Assembly (NCBI RefSeq): GCF_040932485.1
Contig: NZ_JBFRBH010000001.1
Location: 2,728,001 to 2,792,000, forward strand
DNA from: Gymnodinialimonas sp. 202GB13-11
GTDB taxonomy: Bacteria > Pseudomonadota > Alphaproteobacteria > Rhodobacterales > Rhodobacteraceae
Direction of reading: 5' to 3'
DNA length: 64,000 nt
The translations under genes were made by a program, and so were the position numbers. Below, in pieces: positions 9,363 through 18,455 of the stretch. Under the pieces are notes generated by a model. That model worked only from the letters and a program-made list of their open reading frames with translations. It was not told the DNA's origin and did not search any database. Within the stretch, counting starts at the first letter, position 1, and each line of letters opens with the position of its first letter.

Positions 9363-10007
9363 ATGACTGCTGCCACAGGCGCAGTCCTGTTTACGCTTCT
9401 TTGGCTTGTCCTCGCGCTCGTTTGCGGTGGGCTCTGGACGGGTTTCGCCATCCGCGGACTGATCCGCATGACCAAGGGCAAAGGCGGCCCTTGGGCCTCG
9501 GCCATGGCGCAACTCTCGGTCGTCGCCATGCTCGTAGGCCTTCTGCGGTTCGGCCCGACATGGGGCATCGGCGCGGTCCTTTTCCCGCCTGCGCTCTTGC
9601 TATTCCTGCCGGGCATTGCGGAGCTATCCATAACGCCCCAAATCGCGCTTTACGCCCTGCCGATAACAGCCGCCGTGCTTGCGCTGAGCCTCTGGCACCC
9701 GATCACGCGCCTTTTCTCCGTGATGCTCACCTGCGCAACCCTTGTGATCTCAACCCTTGTCGCGGGTGAGGCCATATCCGCGCGCGCCATGTGCCAAACC
9801 GCTGCCGGACAGAACCTCACGAACGTCACCCGCCATCCCTTCTGGTGGTCGATCCACAACACCGGATACGACTTCCAGTTCCAGCTTCACGGGCTGGCCA
9901 CACGCGGCGAAGACCAGTTCGCGTGGAGCTATTCGGAAATGGATTGGTACCCCCTGCCCGACACGATCTGGCCCAACATTACCTCCGGTGAACCAGCCTG
10001 CGAGTAG
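9363..10007 (+). CDS. Membrane protein, unknown function
   Basis: A 214-residue protein with four or five hydrophobic helices in the first 145 residues, then a roughly 65-residue extramembrane C-terminal part rich in aromatic residues (WWSIHNTGYDFQFQLHG). It begins six bases after sdhB and is probably cotranscribed with it. I do not recognise a family. It converges on the Hint-domain gene, with only four bases between stops. Confidence 0.6.
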   Translation: MTAATGAVLFTLLWLVLALVCGGLWTGFAIRGLIRMTKGKGGPWASAMAQLSVVAMLVGLLRFGPTWGIGAVLFPPALLLFLPGIAELSITPQIALYALPITAAVLALSLWHPITRLFSVMLTCATLVISTLVAGEAISARAMCQTAAGQNLTNVTRHPFWWSIHNTGYDFQFQLHGLATRGEDQFAWSYSEMDWYPLPDTIWPNITSGEPACE

Positions 10008-10011
10008 GTGA

Positions 10012-11148
10012 TCAGGCCGAGGCGCTTTGTTGAGCTCCCCCGGCAATCAACGGTTTGTTGTTTATCCTGTGCCGCTGCACCAACTTGCGCATCCTCTTGC
10101 CCTTTTCGGGTATGGGACGAGCCGGATGCCCCGCAAATGAGGCCTCTCCGATTCTAGGGAAGAGTGTTAGCAACTCCTCCCGCGCTTCGGTCGATACAGC
10201 CTTCAGAGCTTCAGGACCTGTATAAAGGCTTTCGGTCGGCATGCCGTTGGACCAGACAACCTCATGCGTCTCAAGCAGGAAATGCCAGTATTGTGCGCCG
10301 TCCGCGATCTCCTGCCGCACCTCCACCCCATCAAGCGGCAGAAGCTTGATTGCTGGGATCAGCACTTCCTTTGCGCCAAACATCCTCATCGCCACAGCAG
10401 AGGACACGAGAACGCGGTGCTGAGGTGAGACGACAAGGTCCGTTGAGGGGAAACCGGCGCCCAATGCATCGGAGCGGATCAGGATCGGCCTGAGCTTTGG
10501 GTTGGACGCCAACTGCTCGGGCGTGACGGCGCACGATCCGATCCAAAGGATTGGTTTGAATGCATCGTCGACAGTTCGAACCTGGTCACCGACCCGTAGG
10601 TCCTCGACGCGCACTGCACCGCGTTCGGTATCAATTAATGTGCCAGCCGCAAAGCAGATGACATCCTCGAAGTCGCCGCTCGAATTGGTTGGCCCCGTTA
10701 CCGCCTGACCCATGGTGATGGTATTCGTACCGGGATCGTTCCATGCCGCCGCAATTGCTGCGGTATTGACGGTCATCCCGTTGAACAATTCCAGCGGCTC
10801 CAACGGACCATTGGTGGTCTTGACGCCCCAAAACGAAATCGTGCCGTCCGGGTTAATCTCCAGACGGACGATGGGCTCACCGTTCGTATTGCCTTGTTGC
10901 CAAATTTCCTGAGTGTTGACGGCATAAAGGTCGCCATCGGCAAACCGCACGGTTTGACCCGCCGTGCCACTGCTTTGGAATTCCGCCTCATTCGGGGCGC
11001 CTGCAGGCCCGCCGACGAAAAGCTGAACGCCGTTGACCTGAATGTTGAAGCTGTTGTCGAGGCTATCAAAATCGATCACCACGCCAGTGCCAGGCGTCGT
11101 ATCGGTGTAGGTCGCGGTGCTACCGTTTGAAGTGGAAAAACTTGGCAT
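10012..11148 (-). CDS. Secreted Hint-domain (hedgehog/intein-type) protein
   Basis: A 378-residue protein. Residues 1-160 are acidic, Gly/Thr/Asn-rich and without a signal peptide, as in type I-secreted surface proteins. A Hint domain starts at Cys165 (CFAAGTLIDTERGAV, with VEDLRVGDQV) and runs to about 310, including SPQHRVLV. In hedgehog and intein relatives this cysteine starts autoproteolysis; such Hint_2 domains are common in roseobacter secreted proteins. MPSFSTSNGS at 11148 is taken as the start because the longer reading adds an untypical basic leader. The 196 bp upstream to 11344 show no gene. Confidence 0.8.
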   Translation of the reverse strand: MPSFSTSNGSTATYTDTTPGTGVVIDFDSLDNSFNIQVNGVQLFVGGPAGAPNEAEFQSSGTAGQTVRFADGDLYAVNTQEIWQQGNTNGEPIVRLEINPDGTISFWGVKTTNGPLEPLELFNGMTVNTAAIAAAWNDPGTNTITMGQAVTGPTNSSGDFEDVICFAAGTLIDTERGAVRVEDLRVGDQVRTVDDAFKPILWIGSCAVTPEQLASNPKLRPILIRSDALGAGFPSTDLVVSPQHRVLVSSAVAMRMFGAKEVLIPAIKLLPLDGVEVRQEIADGAQYWHFLLETHEVVWSNGMPTESLYTGPEALKAVSTEAREELLTLFPRIGEASFAGHPARPIPEKGKRMRKLVQRHRINNKPLIAGGAQQSASA

Positions 11149-11344
11149 ATCCTGTGTCTCTTCAGTCTTTAGTGCAGGACGCGCGGTGCACCGCAAAGGC
11201 ATTGGACGGCAGCGCGATTCTGTGAGCAGTGGATCTAGTTGCCAATTGCGTCAGAAATAAGCAGGAAACGCGCGCGCGTCCGACTGAAAGATCTTGGGAT
11301 TTAGGACTTAAATTCGCGCATCTCCGCCGGCGCTCGCGGGCAGA

Positions 11345-12040
11345 TCACCTCAATCCCACCAACTCCTCGAAGCGAGTCATATCCGCGAACCGGCAGAAGG
11401 CAGGTGGCCTGAGCGGAACGACCGGTGCTTTCGCAACCAAATCTGCTTGAATCCGCGCAAGCCCCTCTTTCCATACCGGAACCAAATCATCCGACAGCCA
11501 ATCCAACGAATAGGCAAAGGTCATGTGAAAGCCATATCTGTCATGCTCCCCCTGCCGATAGCCAAAGGCCTCTGACAGTGCCTCCCGCCAATCGCGCGCG
11601 ACCGCCTCATCGGCCTCTGTCGCTCCGCACAACTCCAGCCCGCCGGGCCGGACCTTTGCCACCCGCACGGCAAATTCACCCGGCCCCTCGAATCCGTCCA
11701 GCCGCACGCATATCTCGCGCGTTACATCCTCAACCGGTGCATCCGGGTCCATCCACGCGGGCCATGCATCCGCCACACGCCGATTGTCCAGCACGCCATC
11801 AAAGATCGTCATGTGCAGGCTCTCGACCGGCGTAAACAAGAACCGCTCCGCCCCCGGTAACGCCATCATTGCCGACCGCGCAGCCAAAACCACCTGCCCT
11901 GGCTGCGCATCCAAATCCAAATGTCGCACAACCGTATTTCCCGGATCAGGCAGAAACCCGTCACGATCATAACGTTGGCCCAACCGCCGTGGAGGCCCGG
12001 AATGCGCGCTTTCTGCGAACGCCTCGACTGTATCATCCAT
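11345..12040 (-). CDS. DUF1868 protein, 2H phosphodiesterase-like
   Basis: A 231-residue protein with two HxT/S-type motifs, SLHMTIFDGV and GFHMTFAYSL. These are the paired catalytic signatures of the 2H phosphoesterase fold (RNA ligase/cyclic phosphodiesterase-like). The N-terminal RYDRDGFLPDPGNTVVRHL is typical of DUF1868 proteins. Substrates are unknown; relatives act on 2',3'-cyclic phosphates or 2'-5' RNA. The start MDDTVEAFA at 12040 is chosen over an extension that would run toward the divergent gene. Cytoplasmic. Confidence 0.7.
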   Translation of the reverse strand: MDDTVEAFAESAHSGPPRRLGQRYDRDGFLPDPGNTVVRHLDLDAQPGQVVLAARSAMMALPGAERFLFTPVESLHMTIFDGVLDNRRVADAWPAWMDPDAPVEDVTREICVRLDGFEGPGEFAVRVAKVRPGGLELCGATEADEAVARDWREALSEAFGYRQGEHDRYGFHMTFAYSLDWLSDDLVPVWKEGLARIQADLVAKAPVVPLRPPAFCRFADMTRFEELVGLR

Positions 12041-12097
12041 GACGCCACCCAAGACCAAATGCGCGCAATGTGCTACCCTCAAAACGGGAGGAGGGCC

Positions 12098-13225
12098 ATG
12101 GCAAACTCAACTCAAACAATTCTGATCGGAACCACCAAAGGTGCCTTCCTGCTGCGCCAAGGCCCCGATGGCTGGCGTGCAACGGGACCCCATTGCAATG
12201 GCTGGCGCATTGCTCACGTCGTCTCTGACGGCTCCAATATCTATGCAGGCGGCGGTGATGAGTGGTCGGGCGCGGGTATCTATCGCTCCTCCGACCATGG
12301 AGAGACCTGGAGCTTTTCCAAACTGACTTCCGGCAAAATGGATGAATGGGCCGCGGGCGACCCTGATTTCGCTGCGATGATCAACTGGGACGCGACGCCG
12401 CCGCCCTTTGGCGACAGCTTCAGCGCTGTATGGTCCCTCCACGCCGCCCACGGCCTCGTTTACGCCGGTACCAATCCCGCGCAACTCCTGATCTCCAACG
12501 ATTGCGGCGCGACATGGCAGCAAAACGAAGCAATCGCCGCTTTCGAAGGGCGCGATCAATGGAACCCAGGCGCGGCGGGTCTTGTGCTGCACACCATCGT
12601 TACCTCGCCCGAGGACCCGCGGAAACTCTGGCTTGCAGTCTCCGCCGCCGGGGTCTTCGCATCCGAGGATGGCGGGGCCAGTTTCGAGCGCCGCAACCGC
12701 TTGTCCAACGCTGAGGCTTGCGAAGGCCACATCCACCCCGCCGCCCCTGCAAATGGCGATACCGGCCTTTGCGTGCATAACATGCAACGCGCACCGGGCG
12801 ATCTGCTTTACCAGCAAAACCACCACGGCGTCTGGCGCTCCAATGACGGAGGTCGCCATTGGGACGACATCACCGATGGCCTACCGTCGACCTTCGGCTT
12901 CCCCCTCGCGCTCGACCCCGAGGATGATCAAACGATCTGGACTTTTCCGCTCAATGGCGACAGCCAAGGCCGCTTTCCGCCCGACGCGAAAGCAGCCGTC
13001 TGGCGCTCAACTGATGGCGGGGCATCATGGCAGGCCCAACGCAATGGCCTCCCTCAAGCTGCCTGGTTCACTGTCCTACGTCAGGCCATGGCCGCCACGC
13101 CCAGCCATGTTGCGTTCGGCACCAACACTGGCTCGGTCTTCCTGACCCGAGACAGGGGCGAAAGCTGGGTTGAAGTCGCCCGCCACCTCCCGACGATCCT
13201 CTCCGTTGAGATGGCTGCGCTCTAG
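12098..13225 (+). CDS. Asp-box (BNR) beta-propeller protein
   Basis: A 375-residue protein with about six Asp-box repeats of the S/T-x-D-x-G-x-[ST]-[WF] type, for example RSSDHGETW, SNDCGATW, SEDGGASF, RSNDGGRHW, RSTDGGASW and TRDRGESW. They are spread from about residue 60 to the C-terminus, predicting a six- or seven-bladed propeller like sialidase or YCF48-type proteins. The catalytic arginine triad of sialidases is not evident, so an enzymatic role is unproven. There is no signal peptide. GGGAGGAG lies just before the ATG at 12098. Confidence 0.75.
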   Translation: MANSTQTILIGTTKGAFLLRQGPDGWRATGPHCNGWRIAHVVSDGSNIYAGGGDEWSGAGIYRSSDHGETWSFSKLTSGKMDEWAAGDPDFAAMINWDATPPPFGDSFSAVWSLHAAHGLVYAGTNPAQLLISNDCGATWQQNEAIAAFEGRDQWNPGAAGLVLHTIVTSPEDPRKLWLAVSAAGVFASEDGGASFERRNRLSNAEACEGHIHPAAPANGDTGLCVHNMQRAPGDLLYQQNHHGVWRSNDGGRHWDDITDGLPSTFGFPLALDPEDDQTIWTFPLNGDSQGRFPPDAKAAVWRSTDGGASWQAQRNGLPQAAWFTVLRQAMAATPSHVAFGTNTGSVFLTRDRGESWVEVARHLPTILSVEMAAL

Positions 13226-13257
13226 CCCATTCCACCCTGACACCCTACGCTGCCGCC

Positions 13258-13983
13258 ATGCTTGATGCCCTCACAACGCTGCCCGGCGGGCTGCTGCTGG
13301 CCACTTTCGCTGGCCTCTCCATCCCCCTGGGCGCTGCCCTGTCACGCGTGCCCACTCTCCTCCCAGGGTGGAGCACGGAGGAATATCGCCACGGGGTCAC
13401 GGCCTTCGGCGGCGGCGCGCTGGCCTCAGCCATCTGCTTCGTGCTGGTGCCCGAAGCCGCCGACCGCCTCCCTGCTGCCCTTCTCGTGGCGCTTTTCATT
13501 GCGGGAGGCCTGCTCTTCCGCCTCATCGATGCGGCGTTGGAGAAGCGCGGCGGCGCAGGCTCTATGTTCATGGCCATGCTACTTGATTATCTGCCCGAGG
13601 CACTGGCGCTTGGCGCAATCTTAATGATCAATCCCGCAGCCGCTCTGCTGACCGCGGCCCTCATCTTCCTGCAAAACGTGCCCGAAGGCTTCTCTGCTTG
13701 GCGAGAGATGGAACATGCCCACACCATCCCTACTTCCCGCCTTTGGCTGCTCTTTGCGCTGACGGTCCCCCTTGGCCCCCTTTGCGCATGGATCGGTCGC
13801 GATATCTTGGCCGAGGCCAACCTCATGCTCGGCTCCATCCTCGCGCTCGCAGGCGGCGGTATCCTCTACCTGCTCTTTGAGGACATCGCGCCCGAGGCGC
13901 AGATCAAAGGCTCTACCCGCCCCGCCCTCGGCGCTGTGCTCGGCTTTGCCCTAGGCCTCGCGGGCCACCTCGCCATTGGCTGA
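13258..13983 (+). CDS. ZIP-family divalent metal transporter
   Basis: A 241-residue membrane protein with seven or eight hydrophobic helices. ZIP-type metal-binding segments are visible in LDYLPEALALG (helix 4) and QNVPEGFSAW (helix 5). The family normally has His in these positions (HNxPEG), and here Asp and Gln replace them, so selectivity may differ. It would move zinc or a similar cation across the inner membrane. It starts 32 bp after the propeller gene. Confidence 0.75.
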   Translation: MLDALTTLPGGLLLATFAGLSIPLGAALSRVPTLLPGWSTEEYRHGVTAFGGGALASAICFVLVPEAADRLPAALLVALFIAGGLLFRLIDAALEKRGGAGSMFMAMLLDYLPEALALGAILMINPAAALLTAALIFLQNVPEGFSAWREMEHAHTIPTSRLWLLFALTVPLGPLCAWIGRDILAEANLMLGSILALAGGGILYLLFEDIAPEAQIKGSTRPALGAVLGFALGLAGHLAIG

Positions 13984-14032
13984 CGCAACGCCCGGATCGA
14001 CAGAACCGCTCAGCCACCCTAGCCTGCCAGTC

Positions 14033-15664
14033 ATGGAGTACGACACGATCATCATTGGCGCAGGTCTTTCCGGCCTCGTCGCCGCCTACCACGCAGCTGA
14101 ACGCAGCCGCAAAGTGGCTCTTCTCGACATGGAAGGCCCGCAATCGCTCGGCGGCCAAGCCTGGTGGAGCCTCGGCGGCCTTTTCATGGTTGATACGCCC
14201 GAACAACGACGCCTCGGCCTGCGCGACAGCCGCGATCTAGCCGCATCAGACTGGTTCGGCTCCGCCCAGTTCGACCGCCCGGAAGACGCCATGCCCCGCG
14301 CTTGGGCCGAGGCCTATCTCGAGTTCGCAAGCGGTCCCATGCGCGACTACCTCCACGACATCGGGTTGCGTTGGTTCCCCGTCGTCGGATGGGCCGAACG
14401 CGGCGGCGGCCATGCGAACGGCCACGGCAATTCCATCCCCCGCTTCCACGTCACATGGGGCACCGGCACCGGTGTCGTGAAACCCTATGCCGACCGCGTC
14501 CAGGCGCACCCCAACATCACCCTCCACTTCCGCCACCGCGTCACGTCCCTGATCATCGAAGGCGGCACGGTGAAGGGCGTCGAAGGCGACATCCTCGCCG
14601 ATGACAGCGCAGAGCGTGGCCAGTCCACCAACCGCACCGTCACCGGCCAATTCAGCTACACGTCCGAGACCACCGCGATCACCACCGGCGGCATCGGCGG
14701 CAATCACGACCTTGTCCGCGAACACTGGCCCAGCGACCGTCTTGGCCCGCCGCCCATCCACATGATCTCCGGCGTGCCGGATTACGTCGACGGCCAAATG
14801 GCGCAGCAGGCCAAGGCCCAAGGCGCGGCCGCCATCAACGAAGACCGTATGTGGCACTACACCGAAGGCCTCAAGAACTTCGACCCGATCTGGCCCAATC
14901 ACGGCATCCGCATTCTGCCCGGCCCCTCCTCGATGTGGTTCGACGCCGAGGGCGCGAGGATGGAGGCCCCCTGCTTCCCCGGCCACGACACGACCTCCAC
15001 CCTGAAGCGCATCCTGCAAACCGGCCACGACCACAGCTGGTTCATCCTGACGCAGTCGATCATCGAAAAGGAATTCGCGCTTTCGGGGTCCGAGCAAAAC
15101 CCCGACCTCACCTCCGCCAAATGGCGCGCGGTCCTAAATGAGCGTCTGGGCAAAGGTGCAACCCAAGCCGTCGAAGCCTTCAAGGACAAGGGCGAAGATT
15201 TCGTCGTCGCCCAAGACCTCGACACCCTCATCGCCGGCATGAACCAAATCACGCCGCAAGCCCCGCTGGACCCAGCCAAAATCCGCACCCAGATCGAGGC
15301 GCGCGATGCCCAACTCACCAACAAGGTCTCAAAGGACGCGCAAATCAACGCCATCCGCGCCGCCCGCAAATATATCGGCGACAAACTGATCCGCGTGGCC
15401 AAACCCCACAAAATCCTCGACCCCGCTCACGGCCCCCTCATCGCCGTCCGCCTTAACATCATCACCCGCAAATCCTTGGGTGGCCTGCACACCGACCTCA
15501 CCGGCGCCTGCCTCCGCCCCGATGGCACGCCCCTGCCCGGCCTCTTTGCGGCAGGCGAAGTCGCAGGCTTCGGCGGCGGCGGCTATCACGGCCACAACGC
15601 GCTTGAAGGCACGTTCCTCGGCGGCTGCATCTTCTCCGGCAAGACATTGGGCGACACGCTCTAA
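14033..15664 (+). CDS. FAD-binding dehydrogenase
   Basis: A 543-residue flavoprotein of the fumarate reductase/3-ketosteroid dehydrogenase superfamily. The FAD fold IIIGAGLSGLVAA lies at the N-terminus, followed by SLGGQAWWSLGG and a C-terminal FAD contact segment GLFAAGEVAGFGGGG. The natural substrate is unknown; members desaturate or oxidise C-C bonds. The ATG at 14033 gives the normal MEYDTIIIGAG start; an upstream TTG at 13976 would overlap the ZIP gene and adds a proline-rich leader. It shares a strand with the ZIP gene. Confidence 0.78.
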   Translation: MEYDTIIIGAGLSGLVAAYHAAERSRKVALLDMEGPQSLGGQAWWSLGGLFMVDTPEQRRLGLRDSRDLAASDWFGSAQFDRPEDAMPRAWAEAYLEFASGPMRDYLHDIGLRWFPVVGWAERGGGHANGHGNSIPRFHVTWGTGTGVVKPYADRVQAHPNITLHFRHRVTSLIIEGGTVKGVEGDILADDSAERGQSTNRTVTGQFSYTSETTAITTGGIGGNHDLVREHWPSDRLGPPPIHMISGVPDYVDGQMAQQAKAQGAAAINEDRMWHYTEGLKNFDPIWPNHGIRILPGPSSMWFDAEGARMEAPCFPGHDTTSTLKRILQTGHDHSWFILTQSIIEKEFALSGSEQNPDLTSAKWRAVLNERLGKGATQAVEAFKDKGEDFVVAQDLDTLIAGMNQITPQAPLDPAKIRTQIEARDAQLTNKVSKDAQINAIRAARKYIGDKLIRVAKPHKILDPAHGPLIAVRLNIITRKSLGGLHTDLTGACLRPDGTPLPGLFAAGEVAGFGGGGYHGHNALEGTFLGGCIFSGKTLGDTL

Positions 15665-15678
15665 ACCCGCACCCTTTC

Positions 15679-15738
15679 ATCTTGCCCAAAAACTCCGGAG
15701 GTTTGGAGGCAGCGCCTCCAATCGGGCCAATGGCCCGA
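15679..15738 (+). repeat. Dispersed palindromic repeat, copy 1
   Basis: Following the FAD dehydrogenase is TCTTGCCCAAAAACTCCGGA, then two hairpins: TTGGAGGC-AGC-GCCTCCAA (15703-15721) and TCGGGCCA-A-TGGCCCGA (15722-15738). The leading sequence and GGCAGCGCC core recur at 18391, 24877 and 48339 (reversed). These look like a mobile intergenic palindrome family that may act as terminators. The rest of the 229-bp gap to creD shows nothing clear. Confidence 0.6.
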
Positions 15739-15893
15739 CCACCGCGCACAAGCGCACATAGATGGAATGCGGCGCAAGCCGCTCCTTTTGCGAAGACCGC
15801 GCAAACACCTCAAAACCTGCACAACACCTGCACACGCCCGCGCATGACGCTCCCTAAGGTCGGCCCAAGACTGCCCCAACCAAGGACCTATAC

Positions 15894-17336
15894 ATGCGCT
15901 CCCTCGGCACCCGTTTCCTGATCGTCGGCCTCCTCGCCGTGCTGATGTTCATCCCCACTTTCTTCGTCTCACTCGTGGTCGAAGAACGCGACTATCTCGC
16001 TCAACAGACCATCCGCGACATCGGTCGCGAATGGGGTGGTGAACAACTCCTCTCCGGCCCCGTCCTGATCCTACCGGTCCAGGGCACCTTTCAGGTGAAT
16101 GAGACCTTCACCGTCACCGATCCCGATACCGGCGAGGAAACCGAAGAGATCCGCCAGGTCCCCCGCATCCGCCGCACCGACCCGATCTACCTGCTGCCAG
16201 AGGATTTCGCCCTCGACCTCACCACGGAAACCGAAATCCGCTCTCGTGGCCTCTTCGACGTGCCCGTCTTCCAGGCGCTCGCCACCATGGGCCTGACCTA
16301 CGATCTCGACAGTGCTCCGGGCCAAATCCGCTCCAATGAGGAAATCCTCTGGTCCGAGGCCAGCCTCCGTCTCACCGTGTCCGACAACCGCGCGCTCCGA
16401 GGCGAGGCGTCCCTCGAAACTGGCAGCGACACGATCCAACTCGAACCCCGCGCCGATGGGCAAGCGGGTGTCATCGCCGCCCTCGGCGATCCACGCGACC
16501 ATAACGGCTACACGCTCACCCTAGGCTTCAACGGCGCAGACACGCTGCGCGCCACACCCATGGGTCGCCAATCAACTGTGACCATCACCTCCGACTGGCC
16601 CCATCCCAGCTTCACCGGGGCCTTCCTACCCAATATGCGCGAAATCGGCGCGACCGGCTTTTCGGCAACATGGGACATTCCGCACCTCGCCCGTCCCCTC
16701 CCACAAGCCTCGCGGCAAGACCACGACCAATCCGCCAGGTCACAATCCGCCTTCGGTCTGCAATACTTCCAACCCAACGATTTCTACCAAAAGGCCTACC
16801 GCGCCGCCCGCTACGGCATCCTCTTTGTCGCGCTGACCTTTCTGACAGTCCTGCTGATCGAAGGCGCAACCAAACGCCCGACCCACCCGGTGCAGTACAT
16901 CCTGATCGGCCTTGCCCAATCCACCTTCGTGCTGCTGATGGTTTCCTACGCCGAGCAAATCGGCTTCGGCGCGGCCTACCTGCTCTCCGCCGGGGCCACC
17001 ACCGCGCTGCTGACCCTCTTCGGGCTCGTCGGCCTGAAACTCGGGCTGCGCACCCTGATCCTCGGCCTCATGCTCGCGATCACCTACGCGGTCCTCTACC
17101 TGATCCTGCAATCGGCCGATTATGCCCTGCTCGCAGGCTCCACCCTCGCCTTCTTCGCCCTAGCCCTGACGATGTACATGACCCGAAACGAAGACTGGTA
17201 CGGCCCCCCGCGCGACCCGTCGAAAACCATCTTCGGCACCCCACGCCATGGCCACCCGCAAACCCCGCAGAAGACGCCCACTCAAACGGCCCCACAGGCG
17301 CCGCCCGAGCTCCCTGCCTCTCCCCAAAGCTCGTAA
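15894..17336 (+). CDS. creD: CreD-family inner membrane protein
   Basis: A 480-residue protein. It has an N-terminal anchor helix (about residues 8-28), a large periplasmic region (about 30-300) beginning with the family pattern ERxYLAQQTIRDIGREWGG, and four to six helices from about 310 to 430. The C-terminal tail is proline- and threonine-rich. In enterobacteria CreD belongs to the CreBC regulon and affects envelope integrity and beta-lactam response; no creBC genes are near here. The gene is monocistronic and ends before a strong terminator. Confidence 0.85.
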   Translation: MRSLGTRFLIVGLLAVLMFIPTFFVSLVVEERDYLAQQTIRDIGREWGGEQLLSGPVLILPVQGTFQVNETFTVTDPDTGEETEEIRQVPRIRRTDPIYLLPEDFALDLTTETEIRSRGLFDVPVFQALATMGLTYDLDSAPGQIRSNEEILWSEASLRLTVSDNRALRGEASLETGSDTIQLEPRADGQAGVIAALGDPRDHNGYTLTLGFNGADTLRATPMGRQSTVTITSDWPHPSFTGAFLPNMREIGATGFSATWDIPHLARPLPQASRQDHDQSARSQSAFGLQYFQPNDFYQKAYRAARYGILFVALTFLTVLLIEGATKRPTHPVQYILIGLAQSTFVLLMVSYAEQIGFGAAYLLSAGATTALLTLFGLVGLKLGLRTLILGLMLAITYAVLYLILQSADYALLAGSTLAFFALALTMYMTRNEDWYGPPRDPSKTIFGTPRHGHPQTPQKTPTQTAPQAPPELPASPQSS

Positions 17337-17372
17337 CCGGCAGGCCCAAGTGGCCCCGTCTTCTGCCCCCTT

Positions 17373-17409
17373 GACCCCGAGGTTCTTGTCCTGCCTCGGG
17401 GTCTTTTTT
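17373..17409 (+). terminator. Rho-independent terminator of creD
   Basis: A perfect 10-bp stem GACCCCGAGG / CCTCGGGGTC (17373-17382 and 17394-17403) with an 11-base loop is followed directly by six T. It lies 37 bp after the creD stop and fits a canonical intrinsic terminator. Confidence 0.9.
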
Positions 17410-17501
17410 CGATCTTTCGCGCCTTGGCATGATCCTCGTAGGATAGGTGCAACAAACTGCGCCACTGGCACATACCGTGTGCGATTCCTCGAAGGTCCAA
17501 G

Positions 17502-18356
17502 ATGCCCAACCGCCGCCCCAAGCACTCCATGCCACCCGCCGATGCCGCCTCCCGCCGCGCCATCCAGCCCGTCGTCTGCTACCCGCCCGAGACGCTCCCC
17601 GAGCCCGCAAACCTCGGCCCCTCCACGCACACTGGCCCGATCACCACATCCATAGCCCAACCGCGCGAGGCCGCCACCTTCCGCGCCAAGGCCGGCCAAA
17701 CCATCCGCATCACCTCCGTCGACGGCCCGCAGGTGGGCGATCTCAACCTCTGGAACGCCCACGACCTCTCGGAACGCTTCTTCTCCGGCAAAACCCGCGC
17801 GCTCCACGGCACCCATGTCACCACTGGCGACACGCTTTGGTCCAACCTGCCCCACCTGCGAGCCATGGCCATCGTCACTCATGACAGCCTCGACTGGTAC
17901 GGCATCGACGAATACGGCGGCGCGGTCCACGACGTCATCGGCACACGCTGCGACCCCTACACCAACGCGCTCCTGAACTCCGGCGACCAATACCACCATT
18001 GCTGCCACTCTAACCTCACCCGCGCGCTCGCCGATGAGACCGGCCTGCCGCTACACGAGGCCGAACTGCACGTCCATGATGTCCTGAACGTCTTCATGTG
18101 CACCGGCTTCACCCGCGACACCGGACAGTACTTCATGAAGGCTTCTCCCGTCCGCCCCGGCGACATGCTGGAGTTCCGCGCTGAGATTGACCTTCTAGGC
18201 GCCCTCTCCGCCTGCCCGGGCGGCGATTGCGGGGCGGAGCATTCCTCCGACACCACACCCTGCTACCCGCTCAAGATCGAGGTCTTCGATACCGAGCACA
18301 CGACTGCCCACCAACAACCCGGCACAAATCCCTACAACCGCACCCACGGCCGCTGA
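17502..18356 (+). CDS. DUF1989 (urea carboxylase-associated family) protein
   Basis: A 284-residue protein with the DUF1989 core: VGDLNLWNAHD, YHHCCHSNL and HVHDVLNVFM. The His/Cys-rich segments suggest metal binding. Members accompany urea carboxylase/allophanate genes or guanidine and amino acid metabolism, and some are aminomethyltransferase-like enzymes; no urea carboxylase gene is in this window. It is convergent with an isochorismatase-fold amidohydrolase, which fits nitrogen compound breakdown. Cytoplasmic. Confidence 0.75.
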   Translation: MPNRRPKHSMPPADAASRRAIQPVVCYPPETLPEPANLGPSTHTGPITTSIAQPREAATFRAKAGQTIRITSVDGPQVGDLNLWNAHDLSERFFSGKTRALHGTHVTTGDTLWSNLPHLRAMAIVTHDSLDWYGIDEYGGAVHDVIGTRCDPYTNALLNSGDQYHHCCHSNLTRALADETGLPLHEAELHVHDVLNVFMCTGFTRDTGQYFMKASPVRPGDMLEFRAEIDLLGALSACPGGDCGAEHSSDTTPCYPLKIEVFDTEHTTAHQQPGTNPYNRTHGR

Positions 18357-18390
18357 GTGACGGCCCAAAAGAGCGCACCCACCTTCTTTG

Positions 18391-18443
18391 CTTCAAAAAT
18401 ACCTCGGGGGAGGGGCCTTTGGCGACGGGGGCAGCGTCCCCCA
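18391..18443 (+). repeat. Dispersed palindromic repeat, copy 2
   Basis: CTTCAAAAATACCTCGGGGG is followed by a GC spacer and GGGGGCAGCGTCCCCC. It is related to copies at 15679, 24877 and 48339. It sits between two convergent stops (18356 and 18456) and probably terminates transcription from either side. Confidence 0.6.
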
Positions 18444-18455
18444 AATAATCCAGCC

